A DNA stretch of 21,580 bases from JBKBYG01 sp046313435 (GTDB taxonomy: Bacteria; Pseudomonadota; Alphaproteobacteria; Rickettsiales; Arcanibacteraceae), in assembly GCA_046313435.1 (NCBI GenBank), contig JBKBYG010000027.1:1-21580 (forward strand), read 5' to 3'. The notes beneath the pieces are model-generated. The model saw nothing but the letters and a program-made list of their open reading frames with translations. It did no database searches and was not told the DNA's origin. Positions 14,987 through 21,580 of the stretch are shown in pieces. The translations under genes and the position numbers were made by a program. Numbering within the stretch: the first letter of the stretch is position 1; every line of letters begins with the position of its first letter.

Positions 14987-15167
14987 ATATTTAATTAATC
15001 ACAGAGGACAATAAATACTTAAAACTATTTCTAAATATAATATCCTTTCTTCAACTCTTCTTTAATTTATTATCTCTATTTCAGCAACTATTTTTTATCA
15101 TTAAACCAGTAATAATTAGGATGAGCCGCAACTTAATAAATATAAAAGTTTAGAGTTTTTTGATTTA
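14987..15167. other. Spacer between hydrolase and transporter genes
   Basis: This AT-rich spacer on the minus strand should hold the transporter promoter. I see no gene, strong hairpin or repeat in it. Confidence 0.3.
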
Positions 15168-15872
15168 CTAAATTAATGGATCATCCATTATTTGACGACG
15201 GCGCCTATCAGGCTTAGATTTTTTAGGCCTTTGATCACTTAATTTAAGTCTAAGATAATCTTCAATAATCCCTCTCAAATCATCCATTTTTTGCCTAAAG
15301 AAATGGTCAGCACTATGTATTACATGATATTCTACTTCTGTATTACGTTGTCCATTTAACTTTTTGACAAAACTTGATACTTCCTCTTCTGAAACTATAC
15401 TATCATTGTCACCTTGAATAATTAAGCCTGGCGCAGGACAAGGGGATAAGAAAGAAAAATCATATTTATTTACTGGAGGAGAAACAGCTACAAACCCCTG
15501 TATCTCAGGCCTTCTCATCATTAATTGCATAGCAATCCATGAACCGAACGAAAAACCAGCTATCCAAAAATTTGAGGCACTAGGATTTTGATTTTGCAAC
15601 CAATCTAAAGCAGTTGCCGCATCTGTTAACTCCCCAACACCATTATCAAATTCTCCTTCAGATTTTCCTACTCCTCTAAAATTTATTCTTAAAGCAGAGC
15701 AACCATTTTTTGCAAACACGTCAAAGAGATTGTATGCTACCTTATTATTCATAGTTCCACCATGCACGGGATGGGGATGAAGTACCAATACACATGGTGC
15801 AGACTTATCTTCAGATTGTGAATAGCGTCCTTCTATTCTTCCAGCAGGCCCATTAAAAATAACTTCAGGCAT
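15168..15872 (-). CDS. Conserved alpha/beta hydrolase
   Basis: The 234-residue protein belongs to a well-conserved alphaproteobacterial alpha/beta hydrolase family. Landmarks are LVLHPHPVHGGTMNNKVAYN (the HPHP-x-x-GGTM-x-N-K-V start), LRINFRGVGKSEGEFD, the nucleophile elbow GFSFGSW, the acid in QGDNDSIV and the His in SADHFF. All triad residues are present. A basic tail after about residue 210 (KSKPDRRRRQ) is unusual. The biochemical substrate of this family is not known to me. A GGGAAG Shine-Dalgarno lies 8 nt before the ATG. It is transcribed divergently from the isc operon, and in Rickettsia a homologous gene also borders the isc genes, so the link is old. Confidence 0.88.
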   Translation of the reverse strand: MPEVIFNGPAGRIEGRYSQSEDKSAPCVLVLHPHPVHGGTMNNKVAYNLFDVFAKNGCSALRINFRGVGKSEGEFDNGVGELTDAATALDWLQNQNPSASNFWIAGFSFGSWIAMQLMMRRPEIQGFVAVSPPVNKYDFSFLSPCPAPGLIIQGDNDSIVSEEEVSSFVKKLNGQRNTEVEYHVIHSADHFFRQKMDDLRGIIEDYLRLKLSDQRPKKSKPDRRRRQIMDDPLI

Positions 15873-15907
15873 ATTTAATCTTCCCTAAATGAAAAAATTT
15901 ATATTAA

Positions 15908-15932
15908 ATAGTTGACTATTTTAGTATGATAT
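15908..15932 (+). promoter_or_regulatory. IscR type-1 operator candidate
   Basis: Compared by hand with the 25-bp E. coli type-1 consensus for [2Fe-2S]-IscR, this site agrees at 22 positions. The left half ATAGTTGACT and the centre through TTTTAGT match fully; the mismatches are in the right half (15926, 15927, 15929). It overlaps the -35 hexamer and most of the spacer of the isc promoter, the arrangement expected for autorepression by cluster-loaded IscR. The regulator gene itself is directly downstream and keeps the cluster ligands. Confidence 0.7.
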
Positions 15933-15941
15933 TTATATAAT
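15912..15941 (+). promoter_or_regulatory. Sigma-70 promoter of the isc operon
   Basis: TTGACT (15912-15917) and a perfect TATAAT (15936-15941) are separated by 18 nt. Transcription would start near 15948, giving a leader of about 110 nt before the preferred iscR GTG at 16059. The IscR-box candidate lies over the -35 and spacer. The element lies in the 138-bp divergent region shared with the hydrolase gene. Confidence 0.75.
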
Positions 15942-16058
15942 ACTAAGTAATGGTTTATAGTTAATGTAAAGAATTATAATTTATAGCTAAATATCATAAA
16001 TATTGCTTATTTGCAATTTGAATTTAAAAAGCAAAATTTCTATATTGGATTAATTAAA

Positions 16059-16484
16059 GTGATTTTAACAACACGTGGGCGATATGCGGTAATGGCAATG
16101 GTTGACATTGCTAGGAATAACAATAACAGCCCTATTTCGCTTGCAAGAATTTCTTCTAGTCAAAATATTGATATAGGATACCTTGAGCAAATTTTTAACA
16201 GATTGCGTAAATCTGGATTGGTTAATTCAATTAAAGGACCAGGTGGAGGATATGTTTTAGCGTATAGTTCAACTCAAATATTTGTTGATTCAATTATTAA
16301 AGCTGTAGATGAACAAATTAAAATGACTCGCTGTAAAAACAGTAAAGAAGGCTGCATGCTAAAAGGAGAAAAATGTCTTACTCATGATTTATGGGAAGGC
16401 CTTAGTAACCAGATAAATCAATATTTAGCTTCAATATCACTGGCAGATATATGCAATAAAAAAATTGAATTGAATTATAAATGA
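16059..16484 (+). CDS. iscR: Fe-S cluster regulator IscR (Rrf2 family)
   Basis: IscR senses [2Fe-2S] cluster status and controls isc genes. I choose GTG at 16059, because the protein then begins MILTTRGRYAVMAMVDIA, as in known IscR proteins; in-frame codons further upstream are not homologous. The winged helix-turn-helix covers about 1-75 (ISSSQNIDIGYLEQIFNRLR, wing KGPGGGYVL). Glu43, which tunes DNA-site choice in E. coli IscR, is kept. The cluster ligands are Cys92, Cys99, Cys106 and His109 (CKNSKEGC, KCLTHDLW). The spacing between cysteines is six residues in both intervals, one more than in E. coli. The stop overlaps the next start by 4 nt (ATGA). The length is 141 residues. Confidence 0.93.
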   Translation: MILTTRGRYAVMAMVDIARNNNNSPISLARISSSQNIDIGYLEQIFNRLRKSGLVNSIKGPGGGYVLAYSSTQIFVDSIIKAVDEQIKMTRCKNSKEGCMLKGEKCLTHDLWEGLSNQINQYLASISLADICNKKIELNYK

Positions 16485-17602
16485 ATAGGATATATTTGGA
16501 TAATAATGCTACGACAACATTAAGGGATGAAGTAAAGAAAGCAATGTATGAATTGCCTAAATTACCTTACAACCCTTCTTCTATACATAGTTATGGAAGG
16601 GAAGCAAGAAAAATTATAGAAGAAGCTAGAGTTAGTATTTTAAGCTCATTAGGATTGGAAGATGATATTGATAATTATAATGTAATATTTACTAGCACAG
16701 GTACTGAAGCTAATAATTTAGTAATTAGCAATTTCATAGAAGATAATATTTACATTTCTTCGATCGAACATAGTTCAGTATATGAACCAGCTTCTCTAGG
16801 AACTAATACTGTTCAAATTCCCGTCACTGAAGAAGGAATTTTAAAGTTAGAATATTTAGAAGATTTAATCTCTAAAACTGAAGGCAGAAAGTTAGTTTCT
16901 GTAATATTTGCAAATAACGAAACTGGTGTAATACAAGATATAAGGACTATTGCAAAACTCGTTCATAAATATAATGGCTTTTTACATATAGACGCAGTAC
17001 AAGCGCTTGGGAAAATAAAAGTTAATTTAAAGGAGCTGGATGCTGACATGGTTACAGTTTCTGCTCATAAATGTGGGGGACCAATCGGAGCAGCTGCACT
17101 TATTGCAAAAAAATCCGTCCCTTTAACTAGTATGATGAAGGGTGGAGGTCAAGAAAAAGGCTTTAGATCGGGTACAGAAAATGTAATCTCTATATATGGC
17201 TTTGGAATTACTGCTATTAAAGCTTCACAAGAAATTGAAAAATTTGAAAAAATTGAAATTTTACGCAACAAAATGGAACAAGCTATACAATATTTTGCAA
17301 ATGATGCTGAAATTATAAGCAAAGATGTAAAAAGACTTAATAACACAAGCATGATAATTATGCCCAAAGTTAATAGCCAAATGCAAATTATGGCATTTGA
17401 TTTAGCCGGTATTGCTGTAAGCGCAGGATCAGCTTGTTCATCAGGAAAAACAAACACTTCCCATGTACTTAGATCAATGGGAATCCCTAATGAAAAAGCT
17501 GATTGCGCAATTCGTGTAAGCCTAAGTCCTGACAATACGACCGAAGAAATTGACTATTTTGTTAATGAATGGAAAAATCTATATCAACGAATATATACAT
17601 AA
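16481..17602 (+). CDS. NifS/IscS-like cysteine desulfurase (first of a tandem pair)
   Basis: This is a class V aminotransferase-fold enzyme of 373 residues. It has the N-terminal YLDNNATTTL motif, the PLP-binding Lys in VSAHKCGGPIGAAAL, GGGQEKGFRSGTENV, and the active-site Cys in VSAGSACSSGKTNTSHVLRS. The Cys loop carries the SSG signature of group I desulfurases. It would remove sulfur from cysteine as a protein-bound persulfide. The sequence is clearly diverged from the downstream iscS; homologues at this place in Rickettsia have been annotated as a second NifS-like gene (spl1). All key residues are kept, so it is probably active, but its sulfur acceptor is unknown. It starts within the iscR stop (ATGA overlap), suggesting coupled translation. 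Confidence 0.92.
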   Translation: MNRIYLDNNATTTLRDEVKKAMYELPKLPYNPSSIHSYGREARKIIEEARVSILSSLGLEDDIDNYNVIFTSTGTEANNLVISNFIEDNIYISSIEHSSVYEPASLGTNTVQIPVTEEGILKLEYLEDLISKTEGRKLVSVIFANNETGVIQDIRTIAKLVHKYNGFLHIDAVQALGKIKVNLKELDADMVTVSAHKCGGPIGAAALIAKKSVPLTSMMKGGGQEKGFRSGTENVISIYGFGITAIKASQEIEKFEKIEILRNKMEQAIQYFANDAEIISKDVKRLNNTSMIIMPKVNSQMQIMAFDLAGIAVSAGSACSSGKTNTSHVLRSMGIPNEKADCAIRVSLSPDNTTEEIDYFVNEWKNLYQRIYT

Positions 17603-17621
17603 TAAATTGAGTTTAAATAAC

Positions 17622-18842
17622 ATGAGTGACTTAAAATTACCAATCTATTTAGATTACCAAGCTACTACTCCTCTTGACCCAGAGGTTTTCAAAGAGATGA
17701 TTCCTTATTTTACAGAAAAATTTGGCAATCCTCATTCTAGAAGCCATGCTTACGGTTGGGAAGCTGAAGAAGCAACTGAAATTGCACGCAAAGAAGTAGG
17801 TGATTTAATTGGAGCTAATGACAAAGAAATAATATTTACTTCGGGAGCAACTGAATCAAATAATTTAGCTATAAAAGGCATCACCAGTTTTTATAAGGAT
17901 AAAAGGGACCATATGATTACTGTGAGTACTGAACATAAATGTGTTCTTGATGCTTGCAGACATATTGAAGATCAGGGTATTAAAGTTACATATTTACCCG
18001 TTCAAACAAATGGTATTATCAACCTAGACCAATTAGAAAATGCTTTAAGTGAAAAAACTTCACTTGTATCAGTAATGGCTGTCAATAATGAAATTGGTGT
18101 AATTCAGCCATTAAAAGAAATAGGCCAGCTTTGCAGGAAATATGGCGCATTTTTCCATACAGATGCAGCTCAAGCTTTCGGGAAAATTCCACTTGATGTA
18201 AATGAGCTTAATATTGATTTAATGAGCATTTCAGGTCATAAAATTTATGGACCAAAAGGTGTAGGAGCCTTATATGTCAGACGGAAGCCTAGAATTCGAA
18301 TTGAGCCCTTAATTAATGGCGGCGGCCAAGAAAGAGGTATGCGCTCAGGAACTCTTCCTACCCCTCTTGTTGTAGGGCTAGGCAAAGCAGCCTTGATTGC
18401 ATCACAACGGATGGATACTGACAATCAACATGTTAAATATCTTAGTGATAAATTCTATAATGCTATTATAAAACAAATTCCTGATGTCTATTTAAATGGT
18501 GATGCTAATCAAAGAATTCCTGGAAACTTAAATCTTAGTTTTGCCTATATTGAAGGTGAATCTATGATTATGGCAATTAAAGATCTGGCTGTTTCCTCTG
18601 GTTCGGCCTGTACTTCAGCATCACTTGAGCCATCTTATGTTTTGAGAGCATTAGGGGTCGATGAAGAACTTGCACATACTTCAATAAGATTCGGTATAGG
18701 CAGGTTTACTACTGAAAAAGAAATAGACTATGCAATTCAAACTGTAATTGATAAAATTCATCATTTAAGGGAAATGAGCCCATTGTGGGAAATGGTACAA
18801 GAAGGAATAGATCTTAAATCAATTAATTGGGCAACACATTAA
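17622..18842 (+). CDS. iscS: Cysteine desulfurase IscS
   Basis: IscS supplies sulfur to the IscU scaffold and to tRNA thiolation. I choose ATG 17622, since the product MSDLKLPIYLDYQATTPLDP then starts like known IscS and is 406 residues (E. coli 404); the frame is open further upstream but overlaps the previous gene without homology. Visible motifs are SGATESNNLAIKG, the PLP Lys in SGHKIYGPKGVGALYVRR, INGGGQERGMRSGTL, and the catalytic Cys (about residue 330) in SSGSACTSASLEPSYVL. The C-terminus (SPLWEMVQEGIDLKSINW) is the conserved IscS tail that docks IscU. It is strongly similar to mitochondrial Nfs1. It lies 19 nt after the first desulfurase and 12 nt before iscU. Confidence 0.97.
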   Translation: MSDLKLPIYLDYQATTPLDPEVFKEMIPYFTEKFGNPHSRSHAYGWEAEEATEIARKEVGDLIGANDKEIIFTSGATESNNLAIKGITSFYKDKRDHMITVSTEHKCVLDACRHIEDQGIKVTYLPVQTNGIINLDQLENALSEKTSLVSVMAVNNEIGVIQPLKEIGQLCRKYGAFFHTDAAQAFGKIPLDVNELNIDLMSISGHKIYGPKGVGALYVRRKPRIRIEPLINGGGQERGMRSGTLPTPLVVGLGKAALIASQRMDTDNQHVKYLSDKFYNAIIKQIPDVYLNGDANQRIPGNLNLSFAYIEGESMIMAIKDLAVSSGSACTSASLEPSYVLRALGVDEELAHTSIRFGIGRFTTEKEIDYAIQTVIDKIHHLREMSPLWEMVQEGIDLKSINWATH

Positions 18843-18854
18843 AAGAGAAAATTT

Positions 18855-19247
18855 ATGGCATATAGCAAAGAACTTTTAGAACATTATTCTAACCCTAGAA
18901 ACGTTGGATCACTTGACAAAGAGGATACATCTGTTGGAACTGGGCTTGTTGGAGCTCCAGCTTGCGGAGACGTAATGAAATTACAAATTAAAGTTGATAA
19001 TGGAATTATAGTGGATGCAAAATTCAAAACTTTTGGATGCGGAAGCGCTATTGCTTCAAGTTCCGTCGCTACAGAATTTATAAAAGGCAAAACTTTGGAT
19101 GAAGCGGTGTCGATACAAAACACCGATATTGCAGAATATTTGTCACTTCCTCCTGTAAAAATTCATTGCTCTTTGCTTGCCGAAGATGCAATTAAAGCGT
19201 CAATTGAAGACTATCGCAAAAAACATGATACGAAAGATAAGGAATGA
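18855..19247 (+). CDS. iscU: Fe-S cluster scaffold IscU
   Basis: IscU is the scaffold on which [2Fe-2S] clusters are built from sulfur delivered by IscS. The 130-residue protein has the three ligand cysteines at 37 (GAPACGDVM), 62 (TFGCGSAIASS) and 105 (KIHCSLLAE), plus Asp39. LPPVK at 98-102 is the recognition motif for the HscA chaperone, whose gene is downstream. An AAAAGAGAA-type ribosome binding site precedes the ATG. The stop overlaps the region of the iscA start (ATGATAATG). Confidence 0.98.
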   Translation: MAYSKELLEHYSNPRNVGSLDKEDTSVGTGLVGAPACGDVMKLQIKVDNGIIVDAKFKTFGCGSAIASSSVATEFIKGKTLDEAVSIQNTDIAEYLSLPPVKIHCSLLAEDAIKASIEDYRKKHDTKDKE

Positions 19248-19249
19248 TA

Positions 19250-19585
19250 ATGGCTAAATCAATTATTGATATTAGCGATGAGGCAGCAAATCAAATTAGG
19301 AAATTGATTAATGAGCAATCTGTTCCCCCTATTGGAATTAAAGTGTCTGTTAAATCTGGGGGATGTTCAGGATTGTCTTATGATATGAGCTGGGCAGAGG
19401 AAGTAAGCAAATATGACGAAGTGGTAAGTGATAAAGGCGTTAGTGTAATAATTGATCCTAAAGCAGTAATGTATTTAATGGGCAGCACTTTAGTGTTTAT
19501 TCAAGATAAGATGAAGGAAGGATTTGATTTTATAAATCCTAATGCAAAAAATAGTTGCGGCTGTGGTAAATCATTTAATGTATGA
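19250..19585 (+). CDS. iscA: A-type Fe-S carrier IscA
   Basis: IscA is an A-type carrier of about 111 residues. The three conserved cysteines are in SGGCSGLSY and NSCGCGKSF. Two ATG codons are possible, at 19244 and 19250. I prefer 19250, because AAGGA (19239-19243) would touch the first ATG but lies 6 nt before the second, and the product then begins MAKSIIDISDEAANQIRKLI. With 19244 the protein would gain Met-Ile. The 3' end overlaps the hscB start by 8 nt. Confidence 0.94.
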   Translation: MAKSIIDISDEAANQIRKLINEQSVPPIGIKVSVKSGGCSGLSYDMSWAEEVSKYDEVVSDKGVSVIIDPKAVMYLMGSTLVFIQDKMKEGFDFINPNAKNSCGCGKSFNV

Positions 19586-20081
19586 TAATTATTTTAGTAT
19601 TTTTGGATTGCCAATAAAATATGATCTTGATTATGATATTTTAAATAAAAAATATTTTGAGCTTCTTAAAAATTTTCACCCTGATAATAGTATAAACAGT
19701 ACTAATGAAGAAAAGCTACAAACAACTAAAGCTTCTATGTTAATTAATGATGCATATCAGACTTTGAAAGATCCATTAAAAAGAATAGAATACCTTCTCA
19801 AATTACAAAATATAAATATTACTGAGGATGGGCAAGTAAAAGCAAGCTTTGAATTACTTAATGATATTATGGAATATAGAGAAGAGTTAGAGGAAGCGCA
19901 AGATAAGAGTGTTTTTGAAAAATTAGAAAATAAGGCATATAGTCAAATTGAAGATTCTAAAGAAAATTTTCAAAAATATTATAATTCACAACAATTTGAA
20001 CAAGCGACTGAATCAGCTATTAAATTAAAATACTACCAAAAATTATTTGAAGATATAAAAGCAAAAAAATTATACAAATGA
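19578..20081 (+). CDS. hscB: Fe-S co-chaperone HscB
   Basis: HscB is the J-domain partner that brings IscU to HscA and stimulates its ATPase. From ATG 19578 the product is 167 residues and begins MYDNYFSIFGLPIKYDLDYD, the usual HscB start; further in-frame upstream sequence lies inside iscA and is not homologous. The J-domain HPD tripeptide is at 34-36 (KNFHPDNS), followed by NDAYQTLKDPLKRIEYLLKL. The C-terminal three-helix part (about 90-165, FELLNDIMEYREELEEAQ) is the IscU-binding domain. It overlaps iscA by 8 nt and hscA by 4 nt (ATGA). Confidence 0.95.
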   Translation: MYDNYFSIFGLPIKYDLDYDILNKKYFELLKNFHPDNSINSTNEEKLQTTKASMLINDAYQTLKDPLKRIEYLLKLQNINITEDGQVKASFELLNDIMEYREELEEAQDKSVFEKLENKAYSQIEDSKENFQKYYNSQQFEQATESAIKLKYYQKLFEDIKAKKLYK

Positions 20082-21580
20082 CCTTACTTTCTATAAACCA
20101 GCTAAAAAAACCTGATAAAAATGAACTTCCTAAATTTGCTGTTGGAATTGACCTTGGCACAACAAATTCACTCGTTGCATTTTATCAAGATAGCCAGAAT
20201 AATATACTAGAATTCAAGGGACAAAAATCTATACCATCCATTGTGGCATATTCTATAAATAGCGAAATATTAGTAGGAAATGAAGCTAGAGAAAAAATTT
20301 TAGACCCTAATTATACAGTAATTTCCTCAAGCAAAAGATTAATGGGTAAAAATACTGATGATATAAAAAATACCTACAATGAAAATATTTTTAACAATAT
20401 TGAAGCCACTCAAATTCTAAAGTATAAAACTGTAAATAAAGAAGTTTCTCCTATTGAAGTTTCGGCAATTATTTTAAAAAAACTAAAATCTATTGCTGAA
20501 GAAAATCTTAAAACTAAAATCGAAGATGCAGTAATAACTGTTCCAGCATATTTTGATGATGCTGCTAGAACTGCAACTAAAAATGCTGCAAAATTAGCCG
20601 GTTTAAATGTATTAAGGCTTGTAAATGAACCTACAGCTGCTGCACTTGCTTATGGTCTTGACCAAAATAAAGAAGGTACTTATCTTATTTATGATCTTGG
20701 TGGTGGGACTTTTGATATTTCGATTCTTCAAATGACAAATGGTGTATTTCAAGTACTTGCTACTGAAGGAGATAATATGCTAGGTGGCGATGATTTTGAT
20801 GAATTAATTGTTAAAAAATTCTATAATGATTATTCTGATTTATCTAAAGAATCACATGATTACTTGCTTATACAAGCTAGGTTACTTAAAGAAATCTTGT
20901 CTGAAAAAGAATATGCCTTTACTCAACTTGATATTAATAATAAAAATCATAATTTAACTCTTTCTAGGAAAGAATTTGATCAATTAATATCTGAGTTAGT
21001 TGACCAAACTATAGATCAAATAAATAATCTTCTAGTAAAGTCAAATATGTCTAAAGATGAAATTGATGGTATAGTTTTAGTTGGAGGCTCAACAAGAATA
21101 TTGCAAATTAGAGAGAAACTTCGTAATTTTTTTGGACAGGCTCCTCTTACTGATCTTAATCCTGACGAAATAGTAGCTCTTGGTGCAAGCTTACAAGCTG
21201 CTAACCTAACAGGTAAAATTTCTAATCTCTTAATCGATGTTACTCCTCTTTCCTTAGGAATCGAAGTAATGGGAGGAATGGTTGACAAAATTATTGAGCG
21301 AAATACTCCACTTCCAGCAAGCGTGGAACGTAAATTTACTACATATGTTGATAATCAAACTGGAATAAAATTTCATATAGTTCAAGGCGAACGTGAAATG
21401 GTAAAAGATTGCAGGTCACTCGCTCAATTTGAATTAATAAATATTCCTCCTATGAAAGCAGGATTTGCAAAAATATCAGTAATATTTAATGTTGATGTTG
21501 ATGGGCTTCTTACTGTAACCGCAAGGGATGATCTTACAGGCAATACACATCAAATTGAAGTTAAACCAAGTTATGGACTT
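20078..21580 (+). CDS. hscA: Fe-S chaperone HscA (partial, runs off the window)
   Basis: HscA is the specialised Hsp70 that releases clusters from IscU. The frame is open for 501 codons to the last base of the window; E. coli HscA has 616 residues, so about 115 residues of the C-terminal lid are missing only because the window ends. Visible parts are the actin-like ATPase with FAVGIDLGTTNSLVAF, VPAYFDDAARTATKNAAKLA, LVNEPTAAALAYGLD, LIYDLGGGTFDISIL, GDDFDELIV and IVLVGGSTRI. The linker and substrate domain follow (LIDVTPLSLGIEVMGG, ERNTPLPASVERKFTTYVDN, VDVDGLLTVTARD). A short variable N-terminal lead (about 18 residues) precedes the ATPase core, as in HscA. The start is fixed by the ATGA overlap with hscB. 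Confidence 0.96.
   Translation, partial: MTLLSINQLKKPDKNELPKFAVGIDLGTTNSLVAFYQDSQNNILEFKGQKSIPSIVAYSINSEILVGNEAREKILDPNYTVISSSKRLMGKNTDDIKNTYNENIFNNIEATQILKYKTVNKEVSPIEVSAIILKKLKSIAEENLKTKIEDAVITVPAYFDDAARTATKNAAKLAGLNVLRLVNEPTAAALAYGLDQNKEGTYLIYDLGGGTFDISILQMTNGVFQVLATEGDNMLGGDDFDELIVKKFYNDYSDLSKESHDYLLIQARLLKEILSEKEYAFTQLDINNKNHNLTLSRKEFDQLISELVDQTIDQINNLLVKSNMSKDEIDGIVLVGGSTRILQIREKLRNFFGQAPLTDLNPDEIVALGASLQAANLTGKISNLLIDVTPLSLGIEVMGGMVDKIIERNTPLPASVERKFTTYVDNQTGIKFHIVQGEREMVKDCRSLAQFELINIPPMKAGFAKISVIFNVDVDGLLTVTARDDLTGNTHQIEVKPSYGL

Noticed and set aside
16011..16058. Upstream extension of IscR from a TTG codon
   Set aside because: The added residues have no counterpart in known IscR proteins, which start at the TTRGRYAV segment; GTG 16059 fits.
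17149..17535. Open frame antisense to the first cysteine desulfurase
   Set aside because: It mirrors the conserved active-site region of a clear PLP enzyme and shows no start signal or family match.
17550..17621. Upstream extension of IscS
   Set aside because: It overlaps the 3' end of the preceding desulfurase gene and adds non-homologous residues; ATG 17622 gives the normal IscS length.
21016..21288. Open frame antisense to hscA
   Set aside because: It is opposite the conserved ATPase-to-substrate-domain part of HscA; coding potential belongs to the + strand.
1..21580. CRISPR array, tRNA, rRNA, intact insertion sequence or defence system
   Set aside because: I looked for regularly spaced repeats, tRNA T-loop and acceptor patterns and transposase motifs on both strands; none was found.

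Overview
The window is AT-rich, densely coding alphaproteobacterial DNA. Gene content and order point to an obligate intracellular Rickettsiales bacterium. The main evidence is the isc cluster with two tandem cysteine desulfurases beside a divergent alpha/beta hydrolase, an F0 ATP synthase cluster with no F1 genes next to it, an AmpG-like permease, and decaying gene remnants in AT-rich spacers. The assignment comes from recognised families and synteny, not from a database search.

Layout. (1) 1-700: coding debris, then a GNAT acetyltransferase whose 5' end is out of frame across an (AT)6 tract. (2) 782-3242 (+): pyrG-kdsA, overlapping by 8 nt, for CTP synthesis and the Kdo-8-phosphate step of LPS; CTP is also consumed when Kdo is activated. 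(3) 9750-3419 (-): one long directon, ctpA, a YibQ-type divergent polysaccharide deacetylase, rppH, dciA, a DsbA-like oxidoreductase, then atpI-atpB-atpE-atpF'-atpF. A near-consensus promoter sits directly before atpI and would give an almost leaderless mRNA. (4) 9927-11119: a scarred segment holding a second, degraded copy of the parE 3' end, an alpha/beta hydrolase broken by a frameshift, and a double-hairpin palindromic repeat. (5) 13102-11120 (-): parE. (6) 13278-15872: a small unknown protein, an AmpG-like MFS transporter and a conserved alpha/beta hydrolase. (7) 15908-21580 (+): the iron-sulfur cluster operon iscR, a NifS-like desulfurase, iscS, iscU, iscA, hscB, hscA (cut by the window end). 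It is preceded by a consensus-like sigma-70 promoter with a close match to the IscR type-1 operator, 22 of 25 positions by hand comparison.

How the genes work together. In the isc operon IscS (and possibly the NifS-like paralogue) supplies sulfur, IscU is the scaffold, HscB/HscA release the cluster, IscA is an A-type carrier, and IscR with its [2Fe-2S] cluster would repress its own promoter. Most junctions in this operon overlap by a few bases, suggesting translational coupling. I found no CRISPR array, tRNA, rRNA, intact insertion sequence or obvious defence system. The most unusual items are the parE-tail duplication scar, the YibQ-family protein that has lost its metal-site residues, the IscR-box promoter, the leaderless-type atpI promoter, and the slippage-type repeat at the start of the GNAT gene.
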